From positions 1,178,001 through 1,242,000 of the forward strand of contig VWND01000095.1 of assembly GCA_009599575.1 (NCBI GenBank): DNA of 64,000 nt, in the 5' to 3' direction. This document shows positions 35,241 to 46,491 of the stretch, piece by piece. The notes below the pieces were generated by a model. It saw only the letters and a list, made by a program, of their open reading frames with translations. It was not told the origin of the DNA and ran no database searches. How positions within the stretch are numbered: the stretch's first letter is position 1; the number at the start of each line of letters is the position of its first letter. The DNA is from Blumeriella jaapii (Eukaryota; Ascomycota; Leotiomycetes; Helotiales; Drepanopezizaceae). Position numbers and translations under genes: made by a program.

Positions 35241-36017
35241 TCACCACTGTCCCGGATCCGCATCGGCGAAGGTGGACCCCGCCGCAATCTCATCGTACCA
35301 GACCTGGCGAAAGGGCTGGGAGCCCTTCATCTCCCCGTCGTCGTGCCAGCCGTTCGCGTACAGGCCCACGCGGAACTGGAAGGGGCGCGGGTCGGAGACG
35401 GTGGTGCGGATGCCGGAGCGGTTGAGCACGCTCTGCCCGTCGAACCAGATCTTGTAGTAGCCGGAGGCGTCGCTCTGCCAGCTCGCCTGGATGACGAGCT
35501 TGTGCCACGCGCCGCGGCTCACCGTCGCCAGGTCCGGGAAGGCGAGCGTGTGCTGCGCGCTGACGGGGCACACCGCGCCGCTCTTGACCCGCGACTGCAG
35601 CTGGTCGCCCACGAGCCAGATCATGCTGGACGGCATGTACGTCTCGTCGCAGTCGGGCAGGTCCGTGAAGTCGGCGATGAACTGCGCGAGGTTGTAGCTC
35701 TGCGCCGGCTCGAACTGCCACTCGGACGACAGCCGGAACATGAAGCCGTAGAAGCCCGTGTCGCCTCTCTTGTACACGTTGTACTTGTGGACCTCGGCGT
35801 GGTAGCGGCCGCCGTAGCCGGTGTAGGTTTGGGTCATCTTGAGCGCTGTGGGCGACTCGTAGAAGACGTTGTCGACTTGGGCGACGGTGCCCGAGGAGCC
35901 ACTGTCGATGAAGATCGCATCCCAGCCGGCGCTGGTGCCCTTGTTGGAGAAGATCTGCGACGCCTGTGTTCCGCCCGAGGCAAGAAGGACAGCGGCGCCG
36001 ATGTTCTTGAGATGCAT
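35241..36017 (-). CDS. Secreted polysaccharide lyase family 20 (glucuronan lyase-like)
   Basis: One uninterrupted frame encodes 258 residues, about the length of the Trichoderma glucuronan lyase that founds PL20. The start at 36017 places a signal peptide of about 20 residues (MHLKNIGAAVLLASGGTQAS) at the N-terminus. Family-like motifs include GRYHAEVHKYNVYKRGDTGFYGFMFRLS, PAQSYNLAQFIADF, WHKLVIQASW and the C-terminal VGLYANGWHDDGEMKG and RQVWYDEIAAG, typical of its beta-jelly-roll. These enzymes cleave beta-1,4-linked polyglucuronic acid by beta-elimination outside the cell. An open frame upstream of 36017 would add residues without improving the signal peptide. Catalytic residues were not mapped individually. 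Confidence 0.85.
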   Translation of the reverse strand: MHLKNIGAAVLLASGGTQASQIFSNKGTSAGWDAIFIDSGSSGTVAQVDNVFYESPTALKMTQTYTGYGGRYHAEVHKYNVYKRGDTGFYGFMFRLSSEWQFEPAQSYNLAQFIADFTDLPDCDETYMPSSMIWLVGDQLQSRVKSGAVCPVSAQHTLAFPDLATVSRGAWHKLVIQASWQSDASGYYKIWFDGQSVLNRSGIRTTVSDPRPFQFRVGLYANGWHDDGEMKGSQPFRQVWYDEIAAGSTFADADPGQW

Positions 36018-36863
36018 TTGGAGGAGCGACGTTGCGGTCCGGCCAGGTCGAGCTTCGAGGGGATGTTTGGGTCTTGGTCTGACCGCTGGGAGGTCGAGAG
36101 CCTTTAAGCACTGGATGTTCCCGGCATGAAGACATTGTCCAAAGACCGAACTACCAGAGTTCCGTTGGGCTTCGCTACGATCTTTGCCAGACGCGAGTTG
36201 TACCACCCCTCCATCGACACGCTCTCCAAGGACTCAACTGGGCCTGTCCTCCGTAAAGTGCTTACACAAATTCCTGCATACAAGCTACAGGGCGAGCGGG
36301 AACGGATCAGAAAGGTAACAGGCTGATCTTGCACATCTGAATTGAACTTACATGTCATTTCCTCCTCGCAAGTCACACAGAATTTAAAAGACTGATCACT
36401 AGCTTTGCTGAGAAAGATGAGTAAGATGTTGCACAAGGAGGCTGTGTTTTTGATATCAAATGTTTGGGCCCCATTCGTACTCCAACTGGCAGCTAATTAA
36501 GCGAGAAGTAAGCAGCGCTAATGAATTTGTGACTGTAGTGAGACGGGATGAAAGTTGAAAAAAGTACAGACGAACGCCACCTCTATGTACAGTGATTACG
36601 AAATGAGGCTGATTGCCCGAGAAAGAGTGTCTCCGACTCGATCAAAACTTTTGAGAAGTTCTGTTCTTGGTCATCGAAAAAGCCTTGATACTTAGTCATC
36701 TCGTTCAAAGGCACAATCGTCGACTATCCTTGGTAGACGTTCTTCGAGTCGTCAGGGGCACCGCTCATTTTCCTGCTGCCGCATAAGCTCTTCTAGCCGA
36801 AGTGATGGCTCAACTGGTGTTCAGGCGTTCAGACCTGACACCTTCATCGAGAATCGACTCTAC
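36018..36863. other. Intergenic upstream of the PL20 gene
   Basis: No recognisable gene. A 110-codon minus-strand frame (36104-36436) has no identifiable domain. It should contain the PL20 promoter and the 3' flank of the MDR oxidoreductase. Confidence 0.45.
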
Positions 36864-37966
36864 TTATCCCTTGTAGGCAGCAACATGGACCACAATCTTC
36901 CCCTGCGCTCTGCACGTTTTCAACTTGGCGACTGCATCTGCTCCCTCCTCAATATCAAACACACTGTCAACAATCACGTCGATCTTCTCTTCCTGCACCC
37001 ATGCCGCTACTCTCTCCAAGTCCTCGGGCTTGGATGTCGGCCGGAATCCCTCAACCTTGCCCTTGATCCCACCCAGAAACCTAGGCAAGACCGATCGCTT
37101 CGCCATATCAAACGCACTCGGCAACGTAAGGTCCCCCGCCACCAAGATATACGAAGCGTCAGGCTTCATGTACTTGTGACATCTCCACCACAACGCCTTG
37201 TCTTTTATATGTCCGACGAGATCAATGGCATGGTCGAACTTCTCACCAGCGAGCAAAGCTTCATAGACGCTACCTTTCTTGTAATCAATCACCTCGTCCG
37301 CGCCTAAACTTTTGCAAAGATCCACATTGGCAGTCGAACAAGTTGTCGTCACGTGGCATCCAACCACCTTCGCAATCTGGATGCCGAACGTGCCAACCCC
37401 CCCCGATCCACCGTTGATGAAGATTCTATCGCCTTCCTTGACGCGGGGGACGATGGATTGGTACGCCGTCAGCGCTGCAAGGCCGATACCCGCGGCATCC
37501 AAATAGCTCACGCCCTCCGGAACAGGAATAGCATGCTTTTCCGCGACGACGGCGTACTCAGCCATAGCTCCTCCTGCTGCGTAGTTCGTACCCGCTACTC
37601 CAAAGACCAATTGGCGGGCCTTGAGCGGAGAGCCATGGGCAGGAACGATGATGAGGCCGACGTAGTCCAGTCCTGGTGTTGCAGGGTACGAGACGAGAAA
37701 ACGTCCGAAAAGAGGGACCTCAGTAGGCTTGTAGTCTACTGGGTTTAGAGCCATAGCTAAGATCTGGACGAAATGCTCGTTGCCTTTCGCTATCGGGATG
37801 TGTGCGTATGGGTTAAGCTTGAGCCTTTGGTCGAGCCCGCCCTTGCTTGTAATTTTGTACTGCCCTGGCCATGACAGTTAGCTTTGGTATGTACCAAAAG
37901 ACGACAGATCATGAGCAGTAGTTCGTTGACTCGGGAGAAGGGTTGGAGTATCTTACATGCTCGCAT
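36864..37966 (-). CDS. Zinc-independent MDR oxidoreductase (quinone oxidoreductase/enoyl reductase-like)
   Basis: Two exons (37966-37957 and 37864-36864) encode 336 residues, typical for the family. The tiny first exon supplies MRA plus one base; the GTAAGA donor and GCCAG acceptor then give the expected MRAWQYKITSKGGL start. Family motifs in order: ALNPVDYKPTEVP, PGLDYVGLI, GGAMAEYAVV, AAGIGLAALTAYQ, the Rossmann NADPH site NGGSGGVGTFGIQIAK, and LGADEVIDY. Structural-zinc cysteines are absent, as in QOR-type members. It probably reduces a quinone or enone with NADPH; in fungi such genes often sit in secondary-metabolite or detoxification contexts, but no cluster is seen here. A longer start nine codons upstream (37993) is also possible. 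Confidence 0.92.
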
Positions 37967-39228
37967 TCTCAAAGGTAGAACATCGCGTGTCATGATGCTC
38001 AGGAGGGAGGTAAACTCTGCTGATGTTCAAGATGAGCGCAACTATATTAGTCGGAATATGATTATTTGCTGGAATGCTAGAATGCTGGAATGATAGACGC
38101 TTTTTGGAGGAGTACTTGAGTCGCTGGAGGAGATGTTGTTCCAATCAGCATTTGAATTCGACATATAGCGAGCGGGCTCATGATGTGGGAGTTGCGACTC
38201 TCGTCTTCGAAAGTGGTTTAGCGTGAATTCAGAGGTACTGACTGTACTGTACTGACTGTAGGTACTGTACAGTACTGTAACTCTGACGGAGGAGTATGCA
38301 AGTGCGACATCAGAAAATGTTGGTATCACACAGGTTGGTAAACAGGGAAAAGACCAGTCTTGAATCGTGCGTTGAAATCTGTACATCTCTCAGGAAGCGA
38401 TGCGAGTGCGGAAATATGGGGAGGTGGTGCGCGCACGCTAGTGCGTGCACTAGCACGGGACTTATGATCACCTGAGCACACGTGATATCTATGGGTTCTC
38501 CCACAGCAACCTTAAGTGCAACTGTAGGTTAGGCCAGTATCGTGAGATTCGGACAATTCCACGGCTTGGTAATACTGAGACTGCCCAAACAAGCGGTACA
38601 CGACGATGGCTCAGCAGACAGAAAGACTGCATTGCAAGATCAAGCTTATCATATACGCATCTAGAAGTGCACCAGAAGAGCATCGATCCGGAGTCCAGAG
38701 GAGCTCATCAATGCCTCTTCATGGCATGCCACTGTACTGTACTGTACCATCGTCGCCCTCTGATATCACGTGGCTTCATCGATATCTGCATCGTCGCAGC
38801 TTATGGTAGGTATGTACATATGTACAGTAGATAAGGTAGATAGATGCACGCGATGCCAATAAATCAACGCTTCTCTTCTCCAGAGCTCCATCCTCGACGT
38901 GAAAATACAGGACCACCAGTCAGGTCCAGGCACGCTGTACTGTGTGTACTGACTGACTGACCTTTCTTTGGCTGTGGGCTTCACGGCTTGAAACATGGGC
39001 TGCATCACGGCTGCTACAGTATGTACTGTACAGTACTTGCTCTCGCTAGAAGGCCTTCTTTCCGGCCTTCGTTCCACGCGCTCTCGAAGCGCCGACCATT
39101 AGACTTTTTCCGCCGCCACACCCGTACAGTAATTCGGAAGCCGTCCAGTGCAAAAACATGCCCCAAAAAACGTGGAATATAGAAAGAAGAAGAAAAAAGG
39201 AAAAGGAAGAAAAAAACAAAAATACAAA
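37967..39228. other. Intergenic between the MDR gene and tRNA-Met
   Basis: No protein gene is supported. It holds a dense group of GTACTGTAC/GTACAGTAC motifs (38238-38278), scattered copies at 38731-38747 and 39015-39033, and a GTGCGTGCACTAGCAC-like inverted sequence (38431-38457). Confidence 0.5.
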
Positions 39229-39343
39229 TGTCCTCTGTGAGAGTCGAACTCACGACCTTCGGATGACTCTGGGTGTTGTTCCACACAGATCACAAGAAAT
39301 GTTCTTATGAGACCGACGCTTTAACCAACTAAGCCAAGAAGAC
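39229..39343 (-). tRNA. tRNA-Met(CAT), elongator type, with an intron
   Basis: The minus strand folds as a tRNA. The acceptor arm GTCTTCT pairs with AGAGGAC plus discriminator A; the D arm contains GGCTTAGTTGGTTAAAGC; the anticodon CAT is at 39309-39307; the T arm is GTGAGTTCGACTCTCAC. The anticodon stem (TCGGT/TCCGA) has the U31-U39 mismatch known from yeast elongator tRNA-Met, which argues against initiator or Ile. An insertion of about 41 bases (39305-39265) sits one base after the anticodon, the canonical intron position. The 3' CCA is not encoded. It lies between two gene-poor stretches. Confidence 0.9.
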
Positions 39344-41609
39344 TGTTGAATCATGGTGTAGCGGAACTGTGTAAAGATATGAGTTCCCAATCACAAATAC
39401 CCTGAGCCTCGCTTGTGTGTATGGATGATCAGACCCACCCGGTTCTCGTTCCTACAGTAGTCTGTGCGCATGTGATTTTGACACAACGGAAAGACTTGCG
39501 TCTACACTTGTGGAAGGGGGAGAGTCATGATGTCTAGTCCATATCTACTGTACAGTATGTTGTACTGTATGTGAGGTACACACGGTACACTACGATACGG
39601 TACTCCTCGAAAGACGCGTTCCCACCGTCACGCCCTCGGTGATCAGCTTCGCGGGCCGTGGAATAAGATGTCCTGGGGCGGAGATCTCCCCCAGTTGACC
39701 TCACGCATGTTCCATGTCATGGTGAGAGATGCCGCACGGCAAGGTCTGTCGATGATAGTCGGACCGGAAGAATGAGAGGCGAAGCTTGCGAGAGGTGTCA
39801 CGCCAGTATCAGATCTGATCGTCTTGGTCTCTGTTCTCGCATCGTGACAGCTCGCTCGCCCACGGCGTGGCCCCGATGCAAGACTTGTTGTTGCGGGCCG
39901 CAGAGCCAGATGGCATTCGCGCGACCGCTCAAGACGACCGACCGCCTTCACACGTCCTGCGGCGGTCGTTTCCTCGATGCACAAACAAAGGACGGGCCAG
40001 CTTCTCGCCCGGCTTGCTCTCGGAATCGTTCGTTTACTTAGCACACCAGATACAGTACATACAGTACAGTACAGTACAGTCATGTACACAGTACACAGTA
40101 CAGTACAGATAAAACCCCATTCCCACAAAGTTTCATGCGTCGCCAGCCCCCCCTCGCCAGGACCCCAAGTGATCCTATGCGCTCGCTGCCTGTCCTCAGG
40201 CCGAAACATGCAAGACACAGCCATCCTGGGCCGGCCCAAACAAGCCGGCCGGTCTCCTTTTCCCAGAGCCAGGACGACCCGGGCCACAGATCGGAGTGGC
40301 CACGACTCGTCGCCGTGGATGAAGCCTTTGGCTTTGGACATTGCAAAGGCCGCCGATCGACAGGATGGTATGGGGTGTGGCGAGCGGCATGGACGGCGTC
40401 AGCTAGAGAGAAGTACTGTACAGTACTGTGTATGTCCCGTAGCATAGCACTGTAGCATAGGATTGTAGCATAGTCCCGTAGCATGGTACATACAGTACAG
40501 TACAGTACTGAACGTCCTGTCCTATACGTCCTGTGCTATACCTTCTGTACTGTGCTGTGCTGTAGGTCCGCAATCTACGCAACGACTCAGTGCCTGTCTT
40601 GCTAAAAATACTCGAGCCACAAGGTTTGGAGAGCACTGTACGTACATACCGACTCACTCACCATAGACCGATGATGGATGGCCTTCCATCTGACAGCTCC
40701 CTCCGCGCGAGCTCAGGCAGACGCCGGCGCGAGAGCAGAGGCCGAGAAGCGCTGGCTCGAGACGGCCCTGCCAATGAAAGGGGGAAACGCGTGTGTTTCT
40801 GACCGCTCCGCGCAAGCGAGGGAAAAAGGGTTTCATTCCATCCTCAAAGTTCGAGATCATACGCAGTGCGGTACGTGTAGGGGGCTTGGTGGGCGGGGGC
40901 GTGGGTGGAGGATGGGAGGAGAAGGGTCGGGGGGGGGGGGGGGGGGGATACGAGATGCGAGCGGCTCCATCGCCGATTAAAAATCTTCCTCCCAACTCTG
41001 CTGTTCTTTTCCGTTCTCCCCTCCTCGACTCGACTCGACTCTGCTCTGCTCTGCTCTGCGACACCACGCAACGCAACGCAACGACCTCGACTCCACAACT
41101 CTCGTCCCCATCCAGCAATTTACCTGCGGCAATCAAAGCGAGTGGACCAAGCACCCAGCAAGCACCCAGCAAGCACCCAGCACCATCACCAGAACCAGCA
41201 CCAGCACCAGCACCATCACCATCACCTCCATCACCGTCACCACCTCCCCACGGCCAGATTCGCCCAAACCCAGATTCGCCCAAACCCAAGCGCTCTCCCA
41301 CCCTTCCGCGACGTGTGTCGAACACAACGAACGCCTCGATCCATCCGCGACTCTCCCTGCGACTCTACGACCATACGACCATACCGCGCGTTCACAGCAC
41401 TGTGCCTGACCCGCCGCTCCCCGACACTCGTTTCTGCTACCCCGTCCCGACATACCCGAAATCCTGGGGAGAGACTCGGAACATTCAGTGGCTGGCGATT
41501 TCCAGCATCGACCAGACCGATCCCGTCTCTTCTCGGCGACGTGACATCCTGTCCGACCCCCCAACAACGCCCTCGACCAACGCACCCTTCGATTCACGCA
41601 GCCGCCAAG
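39344..41609. other. Intergenic upstream of the BAR gene
   Basis: No gene is supported. It includes clusters of GTACAGTAC motifs (40052-40108, 40414-40425, 40487-40511), 13-base GTAGCATAG repeats (40438-40485), a run of about 19 G (40929-40947), CGACT/CTCTG pentamers (41029-41066) and a G-poor CACCAG/CATCAC tract (41180-41245), the last two probably in the BAR gene's promoter or 5' leader. Confidence 0.5.
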
Positions 41610-43142
41610 ATGAATATCAACAAGAAGTTCGACAGACTGAAGCAGTGGACGGGGGAGAAGATGGGCCAGGAGTCCAAGACGGCCGTGTCGGAGGAGTTCA
41701 AGGCCCTGGAGATGGAGATGACACTCCGGCACGAAGGTAAGCCTCCTCCCCCCAGTGCCTGCGTGGCGCGTGCTGAACCAGACCAGGCATGGACCGATTG
41801 CAAAAGTCGATGACCGTCTATGTCAAGTCCCTCTCGACACGCAACGAAGGCGAAGACAAGGAGAAGCTCCTGCCAGTTGGATACCTGGGCCAGGTCATGA
41901 TCAGCCACGGCGAGGACTTCGAGCCGGATTCGGAGTTTGGCAATTGCCTTATCAGTACGTGCATCCGGCGAGACGGGCAAGAAGCCTACTGACGGACATA
42001 CAGGCATGGGCCGGGCGAACGAGAGGATTGCTCGCGTGCAAGAGAGCTACGTCGCAAATGCCACATCCGGATGGCTGGAATCCCTCGAGAGATCGCTGGC
42101 AATGATGAAGGAGTACCAAGTATGGATCCGGGATGGCTTCGTCGACACAATGCTGATTCTTGCAGGCGGCCCGGAAGAAGCTCGAGCAACGTCGACTCGC
42201 GTACGATGCGTCCATCTCGAAGATGCACAAGGCCAAGAGAGACGATTTCCGAGTCGAGGAGGAATTGCGCTCTCAGAAGGCCAAATACGAAGAGTCCAAC
42301 GAGGATGTGTTCAGACGCATGCAGGACATCAAGGAGGCAGAGGCAGAGAGCGTTGCCGATCTTGGGGCCTTTGTAGAATCGGAGCTCGAGTACTACGACC
42401 GATGTCGTGAGGAGCTGCTTCGCCTGAAGAGAGACTGGCCGGCTGGGTAAGTTTTCCCCCCATATACTCCTCGCCTCCATTGTCAATCGACTCACTCATG
42501 CTACTCAGAAACACCTCCCCTCCACGTGACTCGAGACGACCCGGCCCACGATCCCGTTCCAATACCGCGAACGTCGCCCATGCCTACGCCGACCGATTTG
42601 AAGAGGAAGTCCCGCCAATGCCAGAGCCCGAAGTCAAACCATCTATCAGATCTCAAACTCGGGTTCCGTCTTCCTCTCGCCTTGAAGTCCGCATGGATAC
42701 ACGCGACGATTACCTGCAGCCCGAATCTCCTTTGAGGCCGGGCATGGGGCGGTCGTCCACGTTCCAAGGTCCCGTTTCGGTTCACCGCGAGCACGCCCCT
42801 GCGTCGGATTACCGCAAGCAAGGTGCTCTTCAAGATCCGGGCTCGCTCCGCGCCAAACTCCGGCCTGCCAGCAGAAACAACACACGAGCGTCCGATGTCT
42901 TCGGTGACCCTTCCGATGACTCTACTCTGAACAGTATCAGCCCGGATCGATCGTACAGTGCGAGATCGGTCAGCCCGGCGACGTCCACCGGAAGCGCAGG
43001 AGGCTATGCCGTCTCGAACACCTCCCAGAACCGAAGCAAGGGGCCACCTCCACCACCACCGAGCAGAGCAAAGAAGCCCCCGCCTCCTCCGCCGATGAAG
43101 CGGGCAGAAATCAGTTCAGGCAGTTTGAATGGCCGATACTGA
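41610..43142 (+). CDS. BAR domain protein with polyproline C-terminus
   Basis: Five exons (41610-41736, 41787-41954, 42004-42119, 42166-42446, 42509-43142) encode 441 residues; all introns are 46-62 bases, with GTAAGC, GTACGT, GTATGG and GTAAGT donors and CAG acceptors. Residues 1-235 form an endophilin/amphiphysin-like BAR domain starting MNINKKFDRLKQWTGEKMG, with GRANERIARVQE and a long charged helix (AARKKLEQRRLAYDASISK onward). BAR dimers bind and bend membranes, so a role in endocytosis or trafficking is likely. Residues 236-441 are disordered and Ser/Pro/Arg-rich, with two polyproline patches near the end (GPPPPPPSRAKKPPPPPPMK) that could bind SH3 domains. No SH3 domain is encoded, unlike Rvs167. 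Confidence 0.92.
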
Positions 43143-43852
43143 GCTAGACGCCGCCCCTGGAACATCTCCTTTTGCCAACCTCGGGTGCTTCGGTGCATGC
43201 AAGTAACATTCCGTTGTGGAATTCCGTTGTTACTCGACGTGCAATTCCTCTGTCATTGTCACCCAAAGCGTTAGGTCATCATATCAACCGCTTCTTTCAT
43301 GCGTATATTGCTTTCGGCTTCGACGGGGAGCGTGTACGATGCGCGGATGGACAGCGATACCCACATTGACTTCTTCGGCGATTTGCTGACGCGTATGCTT
43401 TGCTGCTATTCAACCATGCCTTTGGGCCGTGTCCGAATGTTAGGATTGTTTTTCTTTATCGGTACTTCTCTCTTGAATTCATTTTGATCAGCGACATCTT
43501 TCAGCGTTTTATTGTTCTTTCTTGACATGGTTGTAGAAGCGTACGTATTGCTGTGTTTCGACAGCCCACCCCGGACGTTTTGTGTGTGTGGTTTTTTTTT
43601 TTTTTTTTTTTTTTTGTAATAAAAGAAGTAGATTGGTATGGTATGGCACGGTGGTGCTTAGATGATTGGTCGCTTGAATTCACTTGGAGCGAGGTGCAGC
43701 GTGGCTCGATTAGACTAGAGTAAGAGTACCTTGAGGTACATAGGTTTTGGGTCATCCCCAAAAAAAAGCTTACCCAATGCAGAACACGCATTTTTTTTGA
43801 CCTCTTTCTGTCTGGTGTAGTTTAGTGTTTTCTTTTCTTCGTTGAGCCCCCT

Positions 43853-43872
43853 CCCCCCCCCCCCCCCCCCCC
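43853..43872. repeat. Homopolymer of 20 C
   Basis: Twenty consecutive C, followed by T and five more C. Length in the assembly is probably unreliable. Confidence 0.85.
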
Positions 43873-44558
43873 TCCCCCGCTGAGCTTCTCTACCTCCAGA
43901 AAAGATCACACCTGACACTTCCCAAACCCGAATTGTGGTGGTGATGATGATGATGATATCACTATTATTCAACGTCTAGAGGGGGCCGTGAAACCGCGCA
44001 ACCTCAAGCCTCCCGCAGAAAGGGCATTGGAGACGTGCTCAGCTGGGGATTTTCATGTACAGTACAGCACAAGAGACCCTCGAGAACGCCATTAAATAAA
44101 AGAAATATAAAGCCGAATTGTGGTTGTGTTCTCCCGAAACTATAGGGATCGCGTGTTTTGTTGCAGTTTCTTGGATGGCATAGCTGCCGCGAGATGAGCT
44201 TGTCGCCTCGAGCTTTTTCACGGCCTTCCTGGTTGACTCCTGCTTTTTTTTATATTTTACACGCTTCGTCTGAGATGCTGGTTAGGTAGTGTTGCTAGTA
44301 GGTAGCTAGCTAGCTAGCTAGCTGTTCGGTTGTAACAACTTGTGATTTGTAGAGGCTAAAGCTGAGGAAGGTATTTACTTACTTGCTTATTTGGTGGATG
44401 GATGGATGGATGGAGAGAGGGAGGGAGGGAGGGAGTGCACTTGTAAATCGACAGATCTCCTTACGCTCACAACCGTGTCTTCGAAAACACCGCCCCCCTC
44501 CCCCCCCCCAACCCCGCCTCCACCCCTACAAATTTGAAAGACAATTGCTAGAGTACAG

Positions 44559-44561
<3 letters not shown>

Positions 44562-44589
<28 letters not shown>

Positions 44590-44590
44590 T

Positions 44591-44642
<52 letters not shown>
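44562..44642. repeat. CAGA repeat followed by a run of 52 G
   Basis: Several CAGA tetramers (44562-44586) run into an uninterrupted G homopolymer at 44591-44642. The single-strand G tract could form quadruplexes. It opens a false Gly or Pro frame on each strand. Confidence 0.9.
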
Positions 44643-44643
<1 letters not shown>

Positions 44644-44697
44644 CTTTTTCGCGGCGAGAAACGGCATATAGACACGCGTCTCTTCGCTTCTCTTTCT

Positions 44698-44803
44698 CTT
44701 CTCGCTTCTGCTACTTCTGCTGCTTCTGCTGCTGCTCCTGCTTCTGCTGCTTCTCCTGCTGCGTCTGCTGCTGCTTCTGCTGCTGCTTCTGCTTCTTCTT
44801 CTA
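44698..44803. repeat. CTT/CTGCTT trinucleotide tract
   Basis: About 100 bases of TTCTGCTGC and CTTCT triplets just after the G run. Frames read as Cys/Phe, Ala/Ser or Arg/Ser repeats; no gene. Confidence 0.8.
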
Positions 44804-45020
44804 GCAGCATTCCGCTTGTTCCGGATTCGGAACTCCGCCGCGCCATTCGTCATCTGCTAGCACCACGGGGGAAAACGGTATATGTGTTGTGTGTTATGTG
44901 TGGTTTTGTGTTTTGATCCTTTGTACGGTTGCTGTTTTGTTTTGTTTTGTTTTGCTTTGCTTTCTATGGTTATTTGCGTTTTGGGATTTGCTTGAGGAGG
45001 TGGGTAGGTATGTGTATTTT

Positions 45021-45260
45021 ATACGTGTTGAGAGCTTGGTGTTTGTTGAAAGGTTGGGTTTGTGATGCTTTTAAGGGTTTGGTTTATGGGGAAATTGTGG
45101 TGTGGATTTGAGAGAGAGACGTTAGTTGGTGCGAGGGAGATAGATACGTGTTGATAGCTTGGTTTTCGTTGGAGATCGGGTTGGTGATGCTTTTAAGGAT
45201 TTGGTTTTTGGGAAAATTGTAGGGTGGATTTGATGGAGAGACGTTTGTTGGTACCGAGCT
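45021..45260. repeat. Diverged tandem duplication, period 123
   Basis: The segment starting ATACGTGTTG at 45021 recurs at 45144. Both copies contain AGCTTGGT..TTGTTG, GTGATGCTTTTAAGG.TTTGGTTT, AAATTGT.G.GTGGATTTGA and GAGAGACGTT.GTTGGT. Differences are mostly single substitutions spread along the unit, so the duplication is not recent. Confidence 0.85.
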
Positions 45261-46333
45261 TGTATGGCGGACTGGATATCTCGTACTGCTTTTGGTAAGC
45301 ATCTGATTAAACAGGGTTTGCATTTTCGCGACATCAACTCAAGCAGAAGGGAGGAGCGTGAACCCATGATACCATAAAAAGTGGTTAGGACCTTGATCTA
45401 CTGCTCTTTCATTTCGAATCTCCACTTGTTTTTTTTCTCGAATTCTAGAGAGAATTTTTGTGCTAGAATCATACACGTGAAAGCATGGTTCTTCCTCTGA
45501 ACATCGATATTGTACGTGGGAAAGTAGTAATCGTTGCACACAACGGGAAAGAAAGTACTGAATCCTGGCTAGTGCCGGGCTAACATCAGTCGTTAGTTCA
45601 GATCTCAGCGATTCCTCGATCACGTTCAAGTCCTGGGCAAACTGTGTACCTACCTATCCTTGAATCAAGAAACGTACATCGCTACCTGCTTTCGATAAGG
45701 GTGAGAAGATTGCAATTAGTGGAAGCCTGCGCGATCGCGTAAGTAACCGACGGGGTATCGCTTTCTCGCAGGCTCGGCCAGTCGTGTTTGAGAAGGGATG
45801 TCATCGCTTGGTTTCTCTACGCGAAGGTTCGTGTTCACTCGGATAAGAGACGAAAAGAGGGAAGAAGAGACATCTAAAATCTACACGGTTCTTCGAGATG
45901 GGATGTTCAACAACCTATGCCAAGACTGGGCCATCCGCGAACAGAGCTGCACGTGGTTTTTTGTTTGCTTTGCTACCACGGCGTGAGAGCCAGACTAATT
46001 GCTACCGACTGCAGCATTGGTTCTCCTGCCTTACGAAGGAACTTGGGTCGAGAACAGTTGATTAGCGCTCGCCAGGATATCTGCTGGCCTTGTCTTTCGT
46101 GCTGTCAATAGAATGCTCGCTGTCAAGAATCTGCGATTCAATCCTGAGAGAACTGTTTCCCGTAGGCTGGTCATGGGCAAACACCTAACGTGTAGAAATC
46201 ATGACCTAGGCCACCTGTGTAGAGACTTCCGTGCAAGCTAGCTAAACTAAACGGAAACCTCAGAGCTCTGTGCCCGTATGGACGAGAGGTTAGAGCCGAA
46301 CATTGTCTCTGGAGTTCTAATACAGTTCTTCGT

Positions 46334-46491
46334 TACAGACTTTACAGACTTTACAGACTTTACAGACTTTACGACTTTACAGACTTTACAGACTTTACAG
46401 ACTTTACAGACTTTACAGACTTTACAGACTTTACAGACTTTACAGACTTTACAGACTTTACAGACTTTACAGACTTTACAGACTTTACAGA
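46334..46491. repeat. 9-base satellite TTACAGACT
   Basis: About 17 nearly perfect head-to-tail copies of a 9-base unit, with one copy shortened by two bases (near 46369-46376) that shifts the reading frame. Before it the plus strand reads Thr-Asp-Phe repeats; after it, Thr-Leu-Gln repeats. There is no spacer, so it is not an array of the CRISPR type. Confidence 0.93.

Noticed and set aside
27000..38000. Secondary-metabolite gene cluster
   Set aside because: AKR and MDR genes are present, but there is no PKS, NRPS, terpene synthase, P450 or cluster regulator nearby.
39643..40341. 232-codon minus-strand frame
   Set aside because: It crosses GTACAGTAC repeats (Cys/Thr/Val/Tyr translation) and shows no domain; probably accidental.
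44383..44916. 177-codon frame spanning the G run
   Set aside because: Its middle is poly-Gly from the 52-G homopolymer and Ala/Ser from CTGCTT triplets; no natural protein features.
46334..46491. CRISPR-like array
   Set aside because: The 9-base unit repeats without spacers, and the organism is a fungus; it is a satellite.
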